A model generated the notes under the pieces. It did not search any database. It was not told where the DNA came from and saw nothing but the letters and a program-made list of their open reading frames with translations. Of a stretch of DNA of 56,324 nt, positions 27,289 through 35,625 are shown one piece after another. How positions within the stretch are numbered: the stretch's first letter is position 1; every line of letters begins with the position of its first letter. The stretch comes from Lentisphaerae bacterium RIFOXYA12_64_32 (GTDB lineage Bacteria; Verrucomicrobiota; Lentisphaeria; Oligosphaerales; YB12-FULL-65-16): NCBI GenBank assembly GCA_001803235.1, contig MHBL01000142.1, positions 1 to 56,324 of the forward strand, read 5' to 3'. The position numbers and the translations under genes are program-made.

Positions 27289-27309
27289 GCCCCGTGCCCC
27301 GTGCCCCGT
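27289..27309. repeat. Heptanucleotide tract (GCCCCGT x3)
   Basis: Three perfect copies of GCCCCGT lie in the 66-nt spacer between two converging genes and reach the stop codon of the exonuclease gene. No other structure is visible in this spacer. Confidence 0.7.
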
Positions 27310-27310
27310 G

Positions 27311-28075
27311 CTACACCCGCAACCGCAGCAGGACCGGGCAGTGGTCGGAACCCATCACGGTCTTCAGGATAGTCGACTCTGCAACGGCGCTCCGGAACTC
27401 CGTATTCACGCAATGGTAGTCGAGGCGCCAGCCGATGTCTTTCTTCCGTGCCTGGAACCGGTAGGTCCACCACGTGTAATGCCCGGGGTCCGGGCAGAAC
27501 ATGCGGAACGTGTCGACGTAGCCGGCGGCCAGGAACTTGTCCATCCAGGCGCGTTCCTCGGGCAGGTATCCGGCGTTATTCTCGTTGGCCTTCGGGTTCT
27601 TCAGGTCGATCGGCTGGTGCGCGATATTGTAGTCGCCGCAGATCACCAAGTTCTGCCCGTCCGCCCGCAGCCGGTTGCAGCGCTCGAGCAACGCTTCGCA
27701 GAAGCCGAGCTTGTAGTCGAGTCGCGCGCCTGCGTCCTGACTATTGGGGAAGTAGGTGTTCACGATCGTGACCTGCGGAAAGCGCAGGATCTGCACACGC
27801 CCTTCGCAGTCATGCTCCAACACGCCCAGGGGTGTAACCGCCACAGGCTCGGCGCGCACAAACGCCGCCACGCCGCTGTACCCCTTCCGCGCGGCGGAGG
27901 CCCACAGCGTCCGGTACCCACGCGGTTCCAGCAGGCTCGCCGGCAACTGGTCCGGTTGCGCCTTGGTCTCCTGGATGCACAGCACGTCCGGCTTGGCCTC
28001 ATCCAGCCACTTCAGCATCCCGTGCTCCAACGCCGCACGGACCCCGTTCACATTCCACGATGCGATCGTCAGCAT
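27311..28075 (-). CDS. xthA: Exodeoxyribonuclease III
   Basis: This 254-residue enzyme is an AP endonuclease and 3'-5' exonuclease of base-excision repair. The EEP-fold motifs are in order: Ala-Ser-Trp-Asn-Val-Asn-Gly near the N-terminus, Ile-Gln-Glu-Thr-Lys (metal-binding Glu), Asn-Thr-Tyr-Phe-Pro-Asn, Cys-Gly-Asp-Tyr-Asn-Ile-Ala and Gly-Ser-Asp-His-Cys-Pro at the end. The length fits XthA/ExoA. The ATG at 28075 is chosen because the conserved N-terminal strand begins there and GGAG lies about 10 nt upstream; the open frame extends to 28138 without protein-like sequence. It is transcribed towards the transglutaminase gene and appears to be monocistronic. Confidence 0.95.
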   Translation of the reverse strand: MLTIASWNVNGVRAALEHGMLKWLDEAKPDVLCIQETKAQPDQLPASLLEPRGYRTLWASAARKGYSGVAAFVRAEPVAVTPLGVLEHDCEGRVQILRFPQVTIVNTYFPNSQDAGARLDYKLGFCEALLERCNRLRADGQNLVICGDYNIAHQPIDLKNPKANENNAGYLPEERAWMDKFLAAGYVDTFRMFCPDPGHYTWWTYRFQARKKDIGWRLDYHCVNTEFRSAVAESTILKTVMGSDHCPVLLRLRV

Positions 28076-28132
28076 GATTTGGCATCTCCGTTCATGACGC
28101 CCGCCAAAGCCTTTCGCGCGACTGCGGATCAG

Positions 28133-28160
28133 GGACAATGGACCATGGACTATGGACTTG
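28133..28160. repeat. Heptanucleotide tract (GGACNAT family)
   Basis: Four 7-mers in register, GGACAAT, GGACCAT, GGACTAT and GGACTTG, lie just upstream of the exonuclease gene and 21 nt before the MITE-like element. Confidence 0.7.
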
Positions 28161-28181
28161 CAAGTGTTCGGGGTTCGGTGT

Positions 28182-28337
28182 CAGGGCTGTTTCAAGATCC
28201 GGCGCCGCGTCTCGGAAGGCCACGCCTCCGCGCACACCTGGTAGGGGCGGCCTGTCCTCAGGCCGCCCCCCCCCGGCGTGGGGACACGCCGGGGGTACTC
28301 GCTGCACGCGGCGGTCACGAATCCTGAAACAGCCCTG
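28182..28337. mobile_element. MITE-like element with 13-bp terminal inverted repeats and 9-bp target duplication
   Basis: A 156-bp segment starts with CAGGGCTGTTTCA and ends with its exact complement TGAAACAGCCCTG. Both ends are flanked by the same 9 bases, GTTCGGTGT (28173-28181 and 28338-28346), as expected for a target-site duplication. Inside are two strong hairpins, GGGGCGGCCTG/CAGGCCGCCCC at 28244-28269 and CCCCGGCGTG/CACGCCGGGG at 28271-28294. It has no coding capacity, so it would need a transposase encoded elsewhere. I see no second copy in this window. Confidence 0.8.
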
Positions 28338-28356
28338 GTTCGGTGTACGGATGACC

Positions 28357-28384
28357 GTGACGCGGGCGGTCGAGCCACTATAGT
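28357..28384 (+). promoter_or_regulatory. Candidate promoter for the DHH phosphoesterase gene
   Basis: GTGACG at 28357-28362 and TATAGT at 28379-28384 are separated by 16 nt and lie just after the MITE-like element. The start codon is about 90 nt downstream. Confidence 0.35.
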
Positions 28385-28474
28385 ACGTGGTTGCTGGGGT
28401 TTGGCCGCGACTGGAGTTCCGAGGCCGCGGAGTTTGTACGCTCGGCAAGAACCCCACCGCGGAAAGGAGAGTCG

Positions 28475-29500
28475 GTGCCGGCAACCCGAAAAAAGAAGCG
28501 CATCGAGAAGCTGAAGCTCGTCCTGCACGAGGCGAAGTCCATGCTCATCGTGATGCAGGACTACCCGGACCCGGACGCCATTGCCGCCGCCGCCGCGCTG
28601 CGCGAACTGGCCAATTCCCTGGCCAGCGTGCCTTGCACCATCGCCTGCGGCGCCGCGATCGGCCGCGCCGAGAACCTGGCCCTGGCCAAGTACCTGGGGC
28701 TCAATCTGCACCACCTGAGCGACCTTTCACTCGCACGGTTCGACCGCATCGCCATGGTCGACACCCAACCCGGCACCGGGAACAACCCGCTGCCCGCAGA
28801 CGTCGTTCCCGATATCGTCTTTGACCACCACCCCATCCGGCGCGACACGCGCAAGGCCCGATTCACGGACGTCCGCAGCCGGGTCGGGGCCACATCGACC
28901 ATTCTGTTCGAGTATCTGCAGACGGCGGAGATCACGCCGGACACGCCCCTGATCACGGCCCTGGTCTACGCCATCAAGACCGACACTCAGGACTTCGGCG
29001 AGGAAGCCACACGCGCCGACATCAAGGCGTATGTGACGCTCTACCCGCACGCCAACATCCGCATGCTCTCCCGTATCCAGGACGCCGACCTGCCCCACGC
29101 CTACTTCCGCGCTTTGGCCGGCGCGCTGCGCAATGCCCAGGTCTTCGGTAAAGGCATTCTCTGCAACTTGGGCGACCTTGACAACCCCGACATGATCGCG
29201 GAAGTCGCCGACCTGCTCCTGCGCTGTGAGGATGTGTTCTATGTGCTCTGCCACGGCGTGTTTGAGAACCGCATACTGCTGTCGTTGCGGACCGGTGACG
29301 ACGCCACCAATGCCGGCGCCGTGATCCGGCGCTTCGTCGGCGCGCACGGCACGGGCGGCGGCCACCGCGCCATGGCCGGCGGCCAGATCCCGCTCCACGA
29401 TGGCACGGCGGCGGAACGGCGGCGTTTGGAGAACCACATCCGCAAGCATTTCCTCACGTTCCTGAAAGCCGAAAGAGTAACCCCCGTGCCGTTGGTGTGA
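28475..29500 (+). CDS. DHH-family phosphoesterase (NrnA/RecJ-like)
   Basis: This 341-residue protein belongs to the DHH/DHHA1 family, whose members hydrolyse short oligonucleotides, cyclic dinucleotide products or other phosphoesters with Mn or Co. Visible motifs are Asp-Tyr-Pro-Asp-Pro-Asp-Ala (motif I, with Tyr in place of the usual His), Val-Asp-Thr-Gln, Phe-Asp-His-His-Pro (the DHH signature), Asp-Thr-Gln-Asp-Phe, and the C-terminal Gly-Gly-Gly-His of the DHHA1 domain. The start is a GTG preceded by AAAGGAGAG; the longer frame to 28391 has no such site. The first 15 residues are lysine-rich. The exact substrate cannot be read from sequence; nanoRNase or pAp-phosphatase activity is the usual guess. 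It precedes the dehydrogenase gene by about 110 nt. Confidence 0.88.
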   Translation: MPATRKKKRIEKLKLVLHEAKSMLIVMQDYPDPDAIAAAAALRELANSLASVPCTIACGAAIGRAENLALAKYLGLNLHHLSDLSLARFDRIAMVDTQPGTGNNPLPADVVPDIVFDHHPIRRDTRKARFTDVRSRVGATSTILFEYLQTAEITPDTPLITALVYAIKTDTQDFGEEATRADIKAYVTLYPHANIRMLSRIQDADLPHAYFRALAGALRNAQVFGKGILCNLGDLDNPDMIAEVADLLLRCEDVFYVLCHGVFENRILLSLRTGDDATNAGAVIRRFVGAHGTGGGHRAMAGGQIPLHDGTAAERRRLENHIRKHFLTFLKAERVTPVPLV

Positions 29501-29572
29501 TCAACACCTGTCCGGGACAGCGGAGACCAAGCGCGCATTCAACCCCCGTCCCATGGGGCAAGACTCAGAACT

Positions 29573-29607
29573 CAGGACGCAGGACACCCAACACCCGACA
29601 ATCACCC
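29573..29607. repeat. Heptanucleotide tract drifting from ACTCAGA to ACACCCG
   Basis: Five 7-mers in perfect register read ACTCAGA, ACTCAGG, ACGCAGG, ACACCCA and ACACCCG. The series shows one 7-mer family changing stepwise into another. It ends just before the start codon of the dehydrogenase gene. Confidence 0.75.
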
Positions 29608-29608
29608 C

Positions 29609-30580
29609 ATGAATCTCCCCGACGTATGTTTCTTCGAAGCGTTTGAAGAGGAAGCCGCCGCGCTCCGGCGCTACCTGCCACCGGACGTACGCGCCGACTT
29701 CACGGCCAAGACCATCCAGGAAGCCGGGCCACGAACGCCCCCCGCCCGCATCATCAGCATTCGCACCCAGTCACTGATTCCGCCGGGATGGGCGGCGGCC
29801 GTGGGCGGCATCTTAAGCCGCTCCACGGGATTTGATCACCTCACCGCGTACCGCGAGGCCACCGGCGTTGCCATGCCCTGCGGGTATCTGCCACTGTACT
29901 GCGCCCGGGCTGTCGCGGAACAGGCCCTACTGCTCTGGCTGGGACTGCTGCGCAGGCTGCCGCTGCAGCTCCGGCAGTTCCAAGAGTTCCACCGCGACGG
30001 CCTGACCGGCCGCGAGTGCGATGCGAAAACGCTGTTGGTTGTCGGCGTCGGCAACATCGGGCACGAGGTCGCGCGTGTCGCCACAGGGGTCGGCATGCGC
30101 GTGCTGGGTGTGGATCTGGTCCGCAAGTGGCCCGAGATCGACTACGTCCGCATCGAGGAAGGTATCCGCCAGGCCGACGTCATCGTGAGCGCCATGAACC
30201 TGACGTCGCTCAACCGCGGCTACTTCAACCGTGAACTGCTGGCCAAGGTCCGGCGCGGCACACTGTTCGTCAACATCTCGCGCGGTGAACTGGCCATGGT
30301 CTCGGACCTTCTTGAGTTACTCGATGACGGTCACCTCGGCGGCGTCGGTCTGGACGTCTACGACGCCGAACCCGAGTTGGCCGTGTCCCTGCGCACCGGC
30401 CAGCCTTCCGCCAACCCGACCGTGCAGGCCACGCTCGAACTCGCCCGCCGCCCGGACGTGATCTGCACGCCCCACAATGCCTTCAACACGGCCGAGTCGG
30501 TCGACCGCAAGGCCGAGCAGAGCGTCCAACAGGTCCGCCAGTTCCTCGCCACGGGCACCTTCCTCTGGCCCATCCCGTGA
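29609..30580 (+). CDS. D-isomer-specific 2-hydroxyacid dehydrogenase family protein
   Basis: This 323-residue protein is an NAD(P)-dependent oxidoreductase of the D-2-hydroxyacid dehydrogenase fold. The nucleotide-binding Gly-Val-Gly-Asn-Ile-Gly lies near residue 145, followed about 20 residues later by an acidic residue (Val-Asp-Leu) that favours NAD. The catalytic set is visible: Asn-Ile-Ser-Arg-Gly-Glu (Arg), Asp-Ala-Glu-Pro-Glu (Glu) and Thr-Pro-His-Asn-Ala (His). The substrate cannot be assigned. No Shine-Dalgarno sequence is seen before the ATG; the upstream sequence is a heptanucleotide tract, so the start is somewhat uncertain, but the frame is clear. The neighbouring glycosidase gene is 143 nt downstream. 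Confidence 0.88.
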   Translation: MNLPDVCFFEAFEEEAAALRRYLPPDVRADFTAKTIQEAGPRTPPARIISIRTQSLIPPGWAAAVGGILSRSTGFDHLTAYREATGVAMPCGYLPLYCARAVAEQALLLWLGLLRRLPLQLRQFQEFHRDGLTGRECDAKTLLVVGVGNIGHEVARVATGVGMRVLGVDLVRKWPEIDYVRIEEGIRQADVIVSAMNLTSLNRGYFNRELLAKVRRGTLFVNISRGELAMVSDLLELLDDGHLGGVGLDVYDAEPELAVSLRTGQPSANPTVQATLELARRPDVICTPHNAFNTAESVDRKAEQSVQQVRQFLATGTFLWPIP

Positions 30581-30609
30581 GACGCATTGCCCCGCCCTGC
30601 CCACTCCGG

Positions 30610-30638
30610 TTGCAGGCGCTCCACGGGTCGTGTAGTTT
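30610..30638 (+). promoter_or_regulatory. Candidate promoter for the glycosidase gene
   Basis: TTGCAG at 30610-30615 and TAGTTT at 30633-30638 are 17 nt apart in the spacer. The match to the consensus is modest. Confidence 0.3.
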
Positions 30639-30723
30639 ACGTCGAACCCAGTTGTCCGCGAGCGAGCAAGGGCACTGACCAAAGTGGATCGTGGCACAGA
30701 GACAGGGTTTCGAAGGACACACG

Positions 30724-32562
30724 ATGCTGGCGTTTGACACCGCAACCGGTTCGCTCAGCTTCCAAGGCGCAAGTGGTGCCTCAATCTGGACCGCCGTTCT
30801 GCTGCTGGAAGATGGCGAGGGTGCGCATGCGTTTTCCGGCGCGGCCAGTGACGGACGCTGTGTCGGCCAGGCGGGCCCATGGAGCGTCACGACCGAGCTG
30901 CCACCCGCAACGCAGGGCATGGCGTCGCTGCGCCTGCGAATCGCCCCGGTCGCCGGACGCGTGCTGAAACGTGCGTTCCTGCAGATCACCCCCGGCGCCG
31001 GCCAGTTCCCGCCACTCAACAGCACCGCCACGCGCATGCTGGTCCCGCCCGCGGTCGGCGGCAAGAACGATGAAGGCCTCGTCGTGCTGGGCAACGACCG
31101 GAGCGCCTCGGCGCGTCTGGTGACCCTACTGTTCAACACCGACACCGGCATGGCGCTTCTCTTCGGGACCGGCAGCATGGGCGAAGATTTCTCCTTCTTC
31201 GAGGCGACCCCGGCCTCGTTCAAGGCCGGCTGGGAGCCGCAGCGCGAACTGCACCGCGACACGGAATTCTGCCTCGTGGTGGGACACGACACCGATCCGT
31301 TCCGGCTGCTGGACCTGTACGCGACCGCTCTGCAACCGTTCGCACGGCCGGCTTCATTCCCGGCCACCGGCTGGAACACCTGGGACTACTACGGCGGCGC
31401 CATCACCATGGCGGATGTGCGCCGCGAACTGTCAGCCCTGCGCAGTTGCGTCTTCGGCGACAGCCTCAAGTACGCTGTCCTCGACATGGGCTGGGAGTGC
31501 GGCTGGGGCGACTGGCAACCGAACCGCAAGTTTGCCGCCACACTGCGCGGTGTTGCCCGCATGATCGAGTCGTCAGGGTTCGTCCCCGGCGTCTGGACTG
31601 CACCCCTGCTCTGCGACATGTTCACGCCGCTGGCCCGGCACCGCCAGGACCTGTTTGCGCGCACCGCGGCAAACCACCCCGTTGTGGTCGGCGGCAAGGC
31701 GGTGCTCGATTTTACTCTGCCCGAGGTCCAGGAGTTGCTAGCCAAGTGGTTCGGCAAGATGCGCGATGCCGGGTTCCGCCTCTTCAAGATCGACTACATC
31801 TACACCTCGTACATCGACGCCATGCAGCGCCTGTCAGACCCAACAACCGGCAAGGCGGAGGCCATCCGGCGCGGACTCAAGACGATCCGCGCCGCCATCG
31901 GCGAGGACAGCCACCTGATCAACTGCGGCGCCCCGGCTGAGTGCGCCATCGGCATCGCGGACTCCGCACGCGTCTCGACCGATATTCACACCTTCTGGGG
32001 CCACGTGAAACACAACGCGCTGCAGGTCGCCGCCAGCATCTGGCAGAACGGCCGCATCTGGACTATTGACCCGGACTTTGCCCTCATCCGTTGCGACACG
32101 ACCTCCGTCGACCCATACCCGAACTACCTCTACACGCCGCGGCCGCTGACCCCCGACGGCGGCTTCTGGATGGCCGGCCACGAAGCCTCAAGGACGGAAC
32201 TCCAGACCTGGCTCAGCATCGTGCGCCTGACCGGCGGCAACCTGTTCCTGGCCGACTCGATCTGCCGTCTGACCCGAAAGGGCATCGACGATTTGAAACT
32301 CCTGTTCCCGCCGCTGCGACGCAGCGCCACGCCACTGGATCTTTTCCTGAACCCGGTGCCCCGGTTCTGGTACCTGCCGCCCACCGATGGCGAGCGCGGC
32401 TGGCTCGGCGTGTTCAACTGGGACGACGAAGCAGCCCCGCTCGTCGTGCCGCCCGGCCTCGACGTGCCGGACGCAGGATTCGACGTGTGGACCGGCAGTT
32501 CGGTCCGGCTCAGCGAAATCCCGAAAATGGCGCCGCACTCCGCGCTGCTGATGAAGGTGTGA
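30724..32562 (+). CDS. Melibiase-like glycoside hydrolase (GH36/GH27 clan)
   Basis: This 612-residue protein resembles alpha-galactosidases of clan GH-D: an N-terminal beta-sandwich (about 1-215), a central TIM barrel opened by Gly-Trp-Asn-Thr-Trp-Asp-Tyr-Tyr, and a C-terminal beta domain. The likely nucleophile is Asp357 in Phe-Lys-Ile-Asp-Tyr, and the likely acid/base is Asp420 in Arg-Val-Ser-Thr-Asp-Ile, both in the expected places. No signal peptide is visible, so it probably acts in the cytoplasm on imported sugars. AAGGA lies about 8 nt before the ATG at 30724; a GTG at 30691 would add 11 residues. Galactosidase activity is likely but other alpha-linked sugars are possible. Nearby carbohydrate-uptake genes are lacking apart from the MFS gene 1.3 kb away. 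Confidence 0.87.
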   Translation: MLAFDTATGSLSFQGASGASIWTAVLLLEDGEGAHAFSGAASDGRCVGQAGPWSVTTELPPATQGMASLRLRIAPVAGRVLKRAFLQITPGAGQFPPLNSTATRMLVPPAVGGKNDEGLVVLGNDRSASARLVTLLFNTDTGMALLFGTGSMGEDFSFFEATPASFKAGWEPQRELHRDTEFCLVVGHDTDPFRLLDLYATALQPFARPASFPATGWNTWDYYGGAITMADVRRELSALRSCVFGDSLKYAVLDMGWECGWGDWQPNRKFAATLRGVARMIESSGFVPGVWTAPLLCDMFTPLARHRQDLFARTAANHPVVVGGKAVLDFTLPEVQELLAKWFGKMRDAGFRLFKIDYIYTSYIDAMQRLSDPTTGKAEAIRRGLKTIRAAIGEDSHLINCGAPAECAIGIADSARVSTDIHTFWGHVKHNALQVAASIWQNGRIWTIDPDFALIRCDTTSVDPYPNYLYTPRPLTPDGGFWMAGHEASRTELQTWLSIVRLTGGNLFLADSICRLTRKGIDDLKLLFPPLRRSATPLDLFLNPVPRFWYLPPTDGERGWLGVFNWDDEAAPLVVPPGLDVPDAGFDVWTGSSVRLSEIPKMAPHSALLMKV

Positions 32563-32795
32563 GGTGCAACGCGAAGGGGGGCCTGTGTGAACTTGGTCAC
32601 GGCGAAGAAAACGAACGAAACGGACCCAACGGACAAAACGGACGAAAAGAGACCGATACGCCCGAGCAACCCGGCCGCCCTCCGGCAGCTTTGCGCCTGA
32701 GGCGGCGCCCCCGACACCCGACACCCGATCGAGGGATGAGGGATGAAATCTGAAAGCTGAGGGAAGACCCGACACCCGACACCAAGGAGTCACCC
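32563..32795. repeat. Spacer with an 11-unit heptanucleotide tract
   Basis: From 32710 to 32786 the sequence is made of 7-mers in one register: CCCGACA twice, CCCGATC, GAGGGAT twice, GAAATCT, GAAAGCT, GAGGGAA, then GACCCGA and CACCCGA. The tract reaches the Shine-Dalgarno sequence of the nitrilase-family gene. A shorter run of 7 to 8 base units (AACGAAA, CGGAC) precedes it at 32603-32650. There is no gene in this spacer. Confidence 0.75.
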
Positions 32796-33779
32796 ATGTC
32801 TCACTACGTACGAGTCGCTTCCGTGACCTGCAGCGGTGTCCCGGCCCATGAGCCGAAGGACGCGAAGAACGCCGTGATCAAGCTGGTTTCCGGCCAACTG
32901 CAGGCCCTGACCGGCTTCGGCCTAGACCTCATCGTGTTCTCCGAGGCGGTCGAATCGATCGGCCAGACCGTAGAGACGGCCGAAGACGTCAGGCATCCTG
33001 GGCCGCTGCTCGACACCTACTGCCAACACGCAGTGCGGCTCAACACGCACATCGTCGGCAGCGTGAAGCTCCGCGAAGGCAGGCACGTTTACAACTCGCT
33101 CGCGTTCATCGCCCCCGACGGCACCATTTTGGGCGCCTACCACAAGAGCAATCTCACGATCGGCGAGATCGAGAAGGGGCTGACGTCGGGCAAAGGCGCG
33201 GTGGTGGTCGACACACCCGTCGGACGCCTGGGAGGCGCCATCTGCTTTGACCTCAACTTCCACTGGTTGCGCGAAGAATACGCGGCTCTGAAACCGGACA
33301 TCCTCTGCTTCGGCAGCGCCTACCACGGCGGCCTGATGCAGGGCATGTGGGCCTACGACTGCCGCGCGTTTTTCATCTCCGCACTGCCGTTCCTCGGCGG
33401 CGGCATTCTCGACCCGTTCGGGCGCCCCGTGAAGCTCACTGACTGCTACACCTCGATCGCCCGCGCCAGACTCAACCTGGACCGGGTCATGGTCCATCTC
33501 GATTACAACCGCGAGAAGTTCCCCGAGATCGAGAAGAAGTACCTGGGCGAAGTGGAAATCGACATCCCGGCGAACATCGCGCCCGCCCTGATCTACAGCA
33601 CCACCGACAAGCGCACGGCCATGGACATCGTGCGCGAGTTCCAACTGGAGTTGATCGACGACTACTTCGCGCGCGCCTTGACACGGAACGCGGCCAATCA
33701 GGCTGCCAACCGGCCCCATGACAAGCCCAAACCGAGATCGCGGCACAAACTGCCGCTTCGCCGCCCGCCCCGGCACTGA
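32796..33779 (+). CDS. Carbon-nitrogen hydrolase (nitrilase superfamily)
   Basis: This 327-residue enzyme belongs to the nitrilase superfamily, which cleaves non-peptide C-N bonds in amides and carbamoyl compounds. The catalytic triad is visible as Glu50 (Phe-Ser-Glu-Ala), Lys117 (Tyr-His-Lys-Ser) and Cys150 (Ala-Ile-Cys-Phe-Asp). The fold is otherwise of normal length, with a basic Arg/Lys/Pro-rich tail of about 30 residues that is not part of the domain. AAGGAG lies about 7 nt before the ATG. The substrate is not evident; ureidopropionase- or omega-amidase-like activities are possible. The gene converges on the MFS transporter gene. Confidence 0.88.
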   Translation: MSHYVRVASVTCSGVPAHEPKDAKNAVIKLVSGQLQALTGFGLDLIVFSEAVESIGQTVETAEDVRHPGPLLDTYCQHAVRLNTHIVGSVKLREGRHVYNSLAFIAPDGTILGAYHKSNLTIGEIEKGLTSGKGAVVVDTPVGRLGGAICFDLNFHWLREEYAALKPDILCFGSAYHGGLMQGMWAYDCRAFFISALPFLGGGILDPFGRPVKLTDCYTSIARARLNLDRVMVHLDYNREKFPEIEKKYLGEVEIDIPANIAPALIYSTTDKRTAMDIVREFQLELIDDYFARALTRNAANQAANRPHDKPKPRSRHKLPLRRPPRH

Positions 33780-33798
33780 TTGCTCGACGCCGGGGGCT

Positions 33799-33813
33799 GC
33801 CCTCTGCGAGGGC
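33799..33813. terminator. Small GC hairpin between converging genes
   Basis: GCCCTC and GAGGGC form a 6-bp stem with a 3-base loop in the 77-nt spacer between the nitrilase-family gene and the MFS gene. No T-run follows, so a terminator role is only likely by position. Confidence 0.25.
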
Positions 33814-33856
33814 TGAGCGCCGTCGCGCGCCCACGATGACTGCCTGCGGCATCAAC

Positions 33857-35218
33857 TCACGCCGGCTGGGTCTCGCGCCAGTCCGGAATGCGACGCATGA
33901 AGGCAAGGACCGAAGCAACCCGTAACGTTGCCGAGGCGACGAACAGCAGCGGGTAGGCGCCGAACTGCCAGCCGCCCAGCGTCACGTGCGCCTGACCGAA
34001 CTCATGCAATACCCACCCGGCGGTCATCACCCCCAAGCCGCCGGCGAAGTTCGCCAGGCTCGTCGACACCGCCACGTACATCGCGCGACGTTCGGCGGGC
34101 GGGAAGCGCGTGATCAGCTTCGACGCCGCTGTCGTTGCCGCCGTGCTCGACATGCCGCCGACAATGCTCGCCGTACCCAGCCAGTACAGCGCCGTGGCCG
34201 GCACCGCGAACACCCAGAACAGGGGCAGAAATCCCCACACCAGATGCCCCCAGAAAAGCACCCGCTTCGGGCCCAGCCGGTCCACCAGTTTCCCGGACCA
34301 ACTTCCCGTGGCAATGCTGCCCAGAAGCGTGAACGACGTGATCACAATTGCGCCGCCCAGGAAGTTGTTCTTGATCCCCAGGTCCTGAACGAAGTAAATG
34401 GTAGCCAGCGCGCCGCCCAGCGTCATCGAGAACGTCCAGCAGGTATTGAAGATCAGCCACGGCCGAAAGCCCACGTCCCGCAGCGGCACCATCACATCAT
34501 GCAGGAAATGATGACGGTCGGAGACCACTGGCGGCGGCTCCGGCAGCGTGCCATGGATCAGCAGATCGAGCAACCCGATCACGGTCCCCACGACAAAGAT
34601 GAGCACGGTGGCGTCAAGCCTATGCGCCTCCGGAATGCGGTCGATGAACAAGCCAGCCGGCACACTGACGGCAACCACGCACACGGCAATCCACGCCGCG
34701 CGCCGGCCCCAAAACCGGCCGTGCGTCTCCTCTGGAATGATGTCCGCCAGCCACGACAGCCAAGGCGGGCTGGACATAGTCCCGAACAGATTCGCCAGAC
34801 AAATGGCGATGATCAGGGCGATGCCCGCGTGTTCCCAGCCGGCATGCCACAGCCACAGCGACACCAGGATGCCGGCCAGTCGGACCGAACGTTCCGCCAC
34901 GGCGAACAGGAACCAAATCAGCTTGCGCTGACCGGTGCGCTGCGTCATCGACGCCGACACGAGTTGCGCGGCGATCAACCACGACGAGATCCCCGACATC
35001 AAGCCCCACTGGAAACTGGTCAACCCAATGGCAGTCCCGAAGTAGACGAAGAAGATGCCCGAGATCAACGTGGCCCAGATGTTCCCCATGGCACCGGTGT
35101 AAATGTGCTTCCGCATAATGCTCGGAAGCTCCCAGGGATACACCATGCGCTGGTTGAAGTAGCTCTGGACGAACGGGAGCCGCTTGGAGCGGAATGAAGT
35201 TGTATCGGCCGACGACAT
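33857..35218 (-). CDS. Major facilitator superfamily transporter
   Basis: This 453-residue protein has about 12 hydrophobic segments in two halves joined by a cytoplasmic loop near residues 215-240, as in MFS carriers. The loop between segments 2 and 3 has charged residues (Thr-Gln-Arg-Thr-Gly-Gln-Arg-Lys) in the usual position, and the equivalent loop in the second half reads Asp-Arg-Leu-Gly-Pro-Lys-Arg. The substrate is unknown; the lineage looks like MFS proteins found near sugar-metabolism genes, and the melibiase-like gene lies nearby on the other strand. The ATG at 35218 is the first ATG of a frame that opens further upstream; no clear Shine-Dalgarno sequence is visible, so the start may be slightly different. 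Confidence 0.85.
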   Translation of the reverse strand: MSSADTTSFRSKRLPFVQSYFNQRMVYPWELPSIMRKHIYTGAMGNIWATLISGIFFVYFGTAIGLTSFQWGLMSGISSWLIAAQLVSASMTQRTGQRKLIWFLFAVAERSVRLAGILVSLWLWHAGWEHAGIALIIAICLANLFGTMSSPPWLSWLADIIPEETHGRFWGRRAAWIAVCVVAVSVPAGLFIDRIPEAHRLDATVLIFVVGTVIGLLDLLIHGTLPEPPPVVSDRHHFLHDVMVPLRDVGFRPWLIFNTCWTFSMTLGGALATIYFVQDLGIKNNFLGGAIVITSFTLLGSIATGSWSGKLVDRLGPKRVLFWGHLVWGFLPLFWVFAVPATALYWLGTASIVGGMSSTAATTAASKLITRFPPAERRAMYVAVSTSLANFAGGLGVMTAGWVLHEFGQAHVTLGGWQFGAYPLLFVASATLRVASVLAFMRRIPDWRETQPA

Positions 35219-35625
35219 GCCGGCATATCGCTTCGGCTCAGCGGCGGAACTCCGTCGGCTGTGGCCGTCTGGGTTGCCGTACTTTTTCGGCAACTACGAA
35301 ACACGCGAAAGGCGTGAAAGGAATACGTTGGAAGGGGACCTGTTTGTCCGGTGTCGCTGGCGTCTCGCGTCGGCCCCACCATGGAGTGATCGATGGGCCG
35401 CTTCCGGCCCCGCACCACCCCGCCTGGCCTGTCTCCCTTTTCGCGGCCGTTCGCGCCTTTCGTCGTGCCGTTATTCCGGGGCCAACTTTCAGATGGCACG
35501 GCGACAGCGCCGGGAGCGCATCCCGCTCCACGCCGCTCGTCGCCGTTCCGACGGTGTCACTATAGCGCGGGTTACCCTCGCCGCGAGTTCCGCCCGCCTG
35601 GGAGCGTGATGCCGGCGGCGGTTCC
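35219..35625. other. Spacer without a recognisable gene
   Basis: About 400 nt lie between the MFS gene and ssb, both on the minus strand. Open frames here are not protein-like. A possible minus-strand -10 (TATAGT, complement of 35559-35564) lacks a good -35 partner. I see nothing else. Confidence 0.4.
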
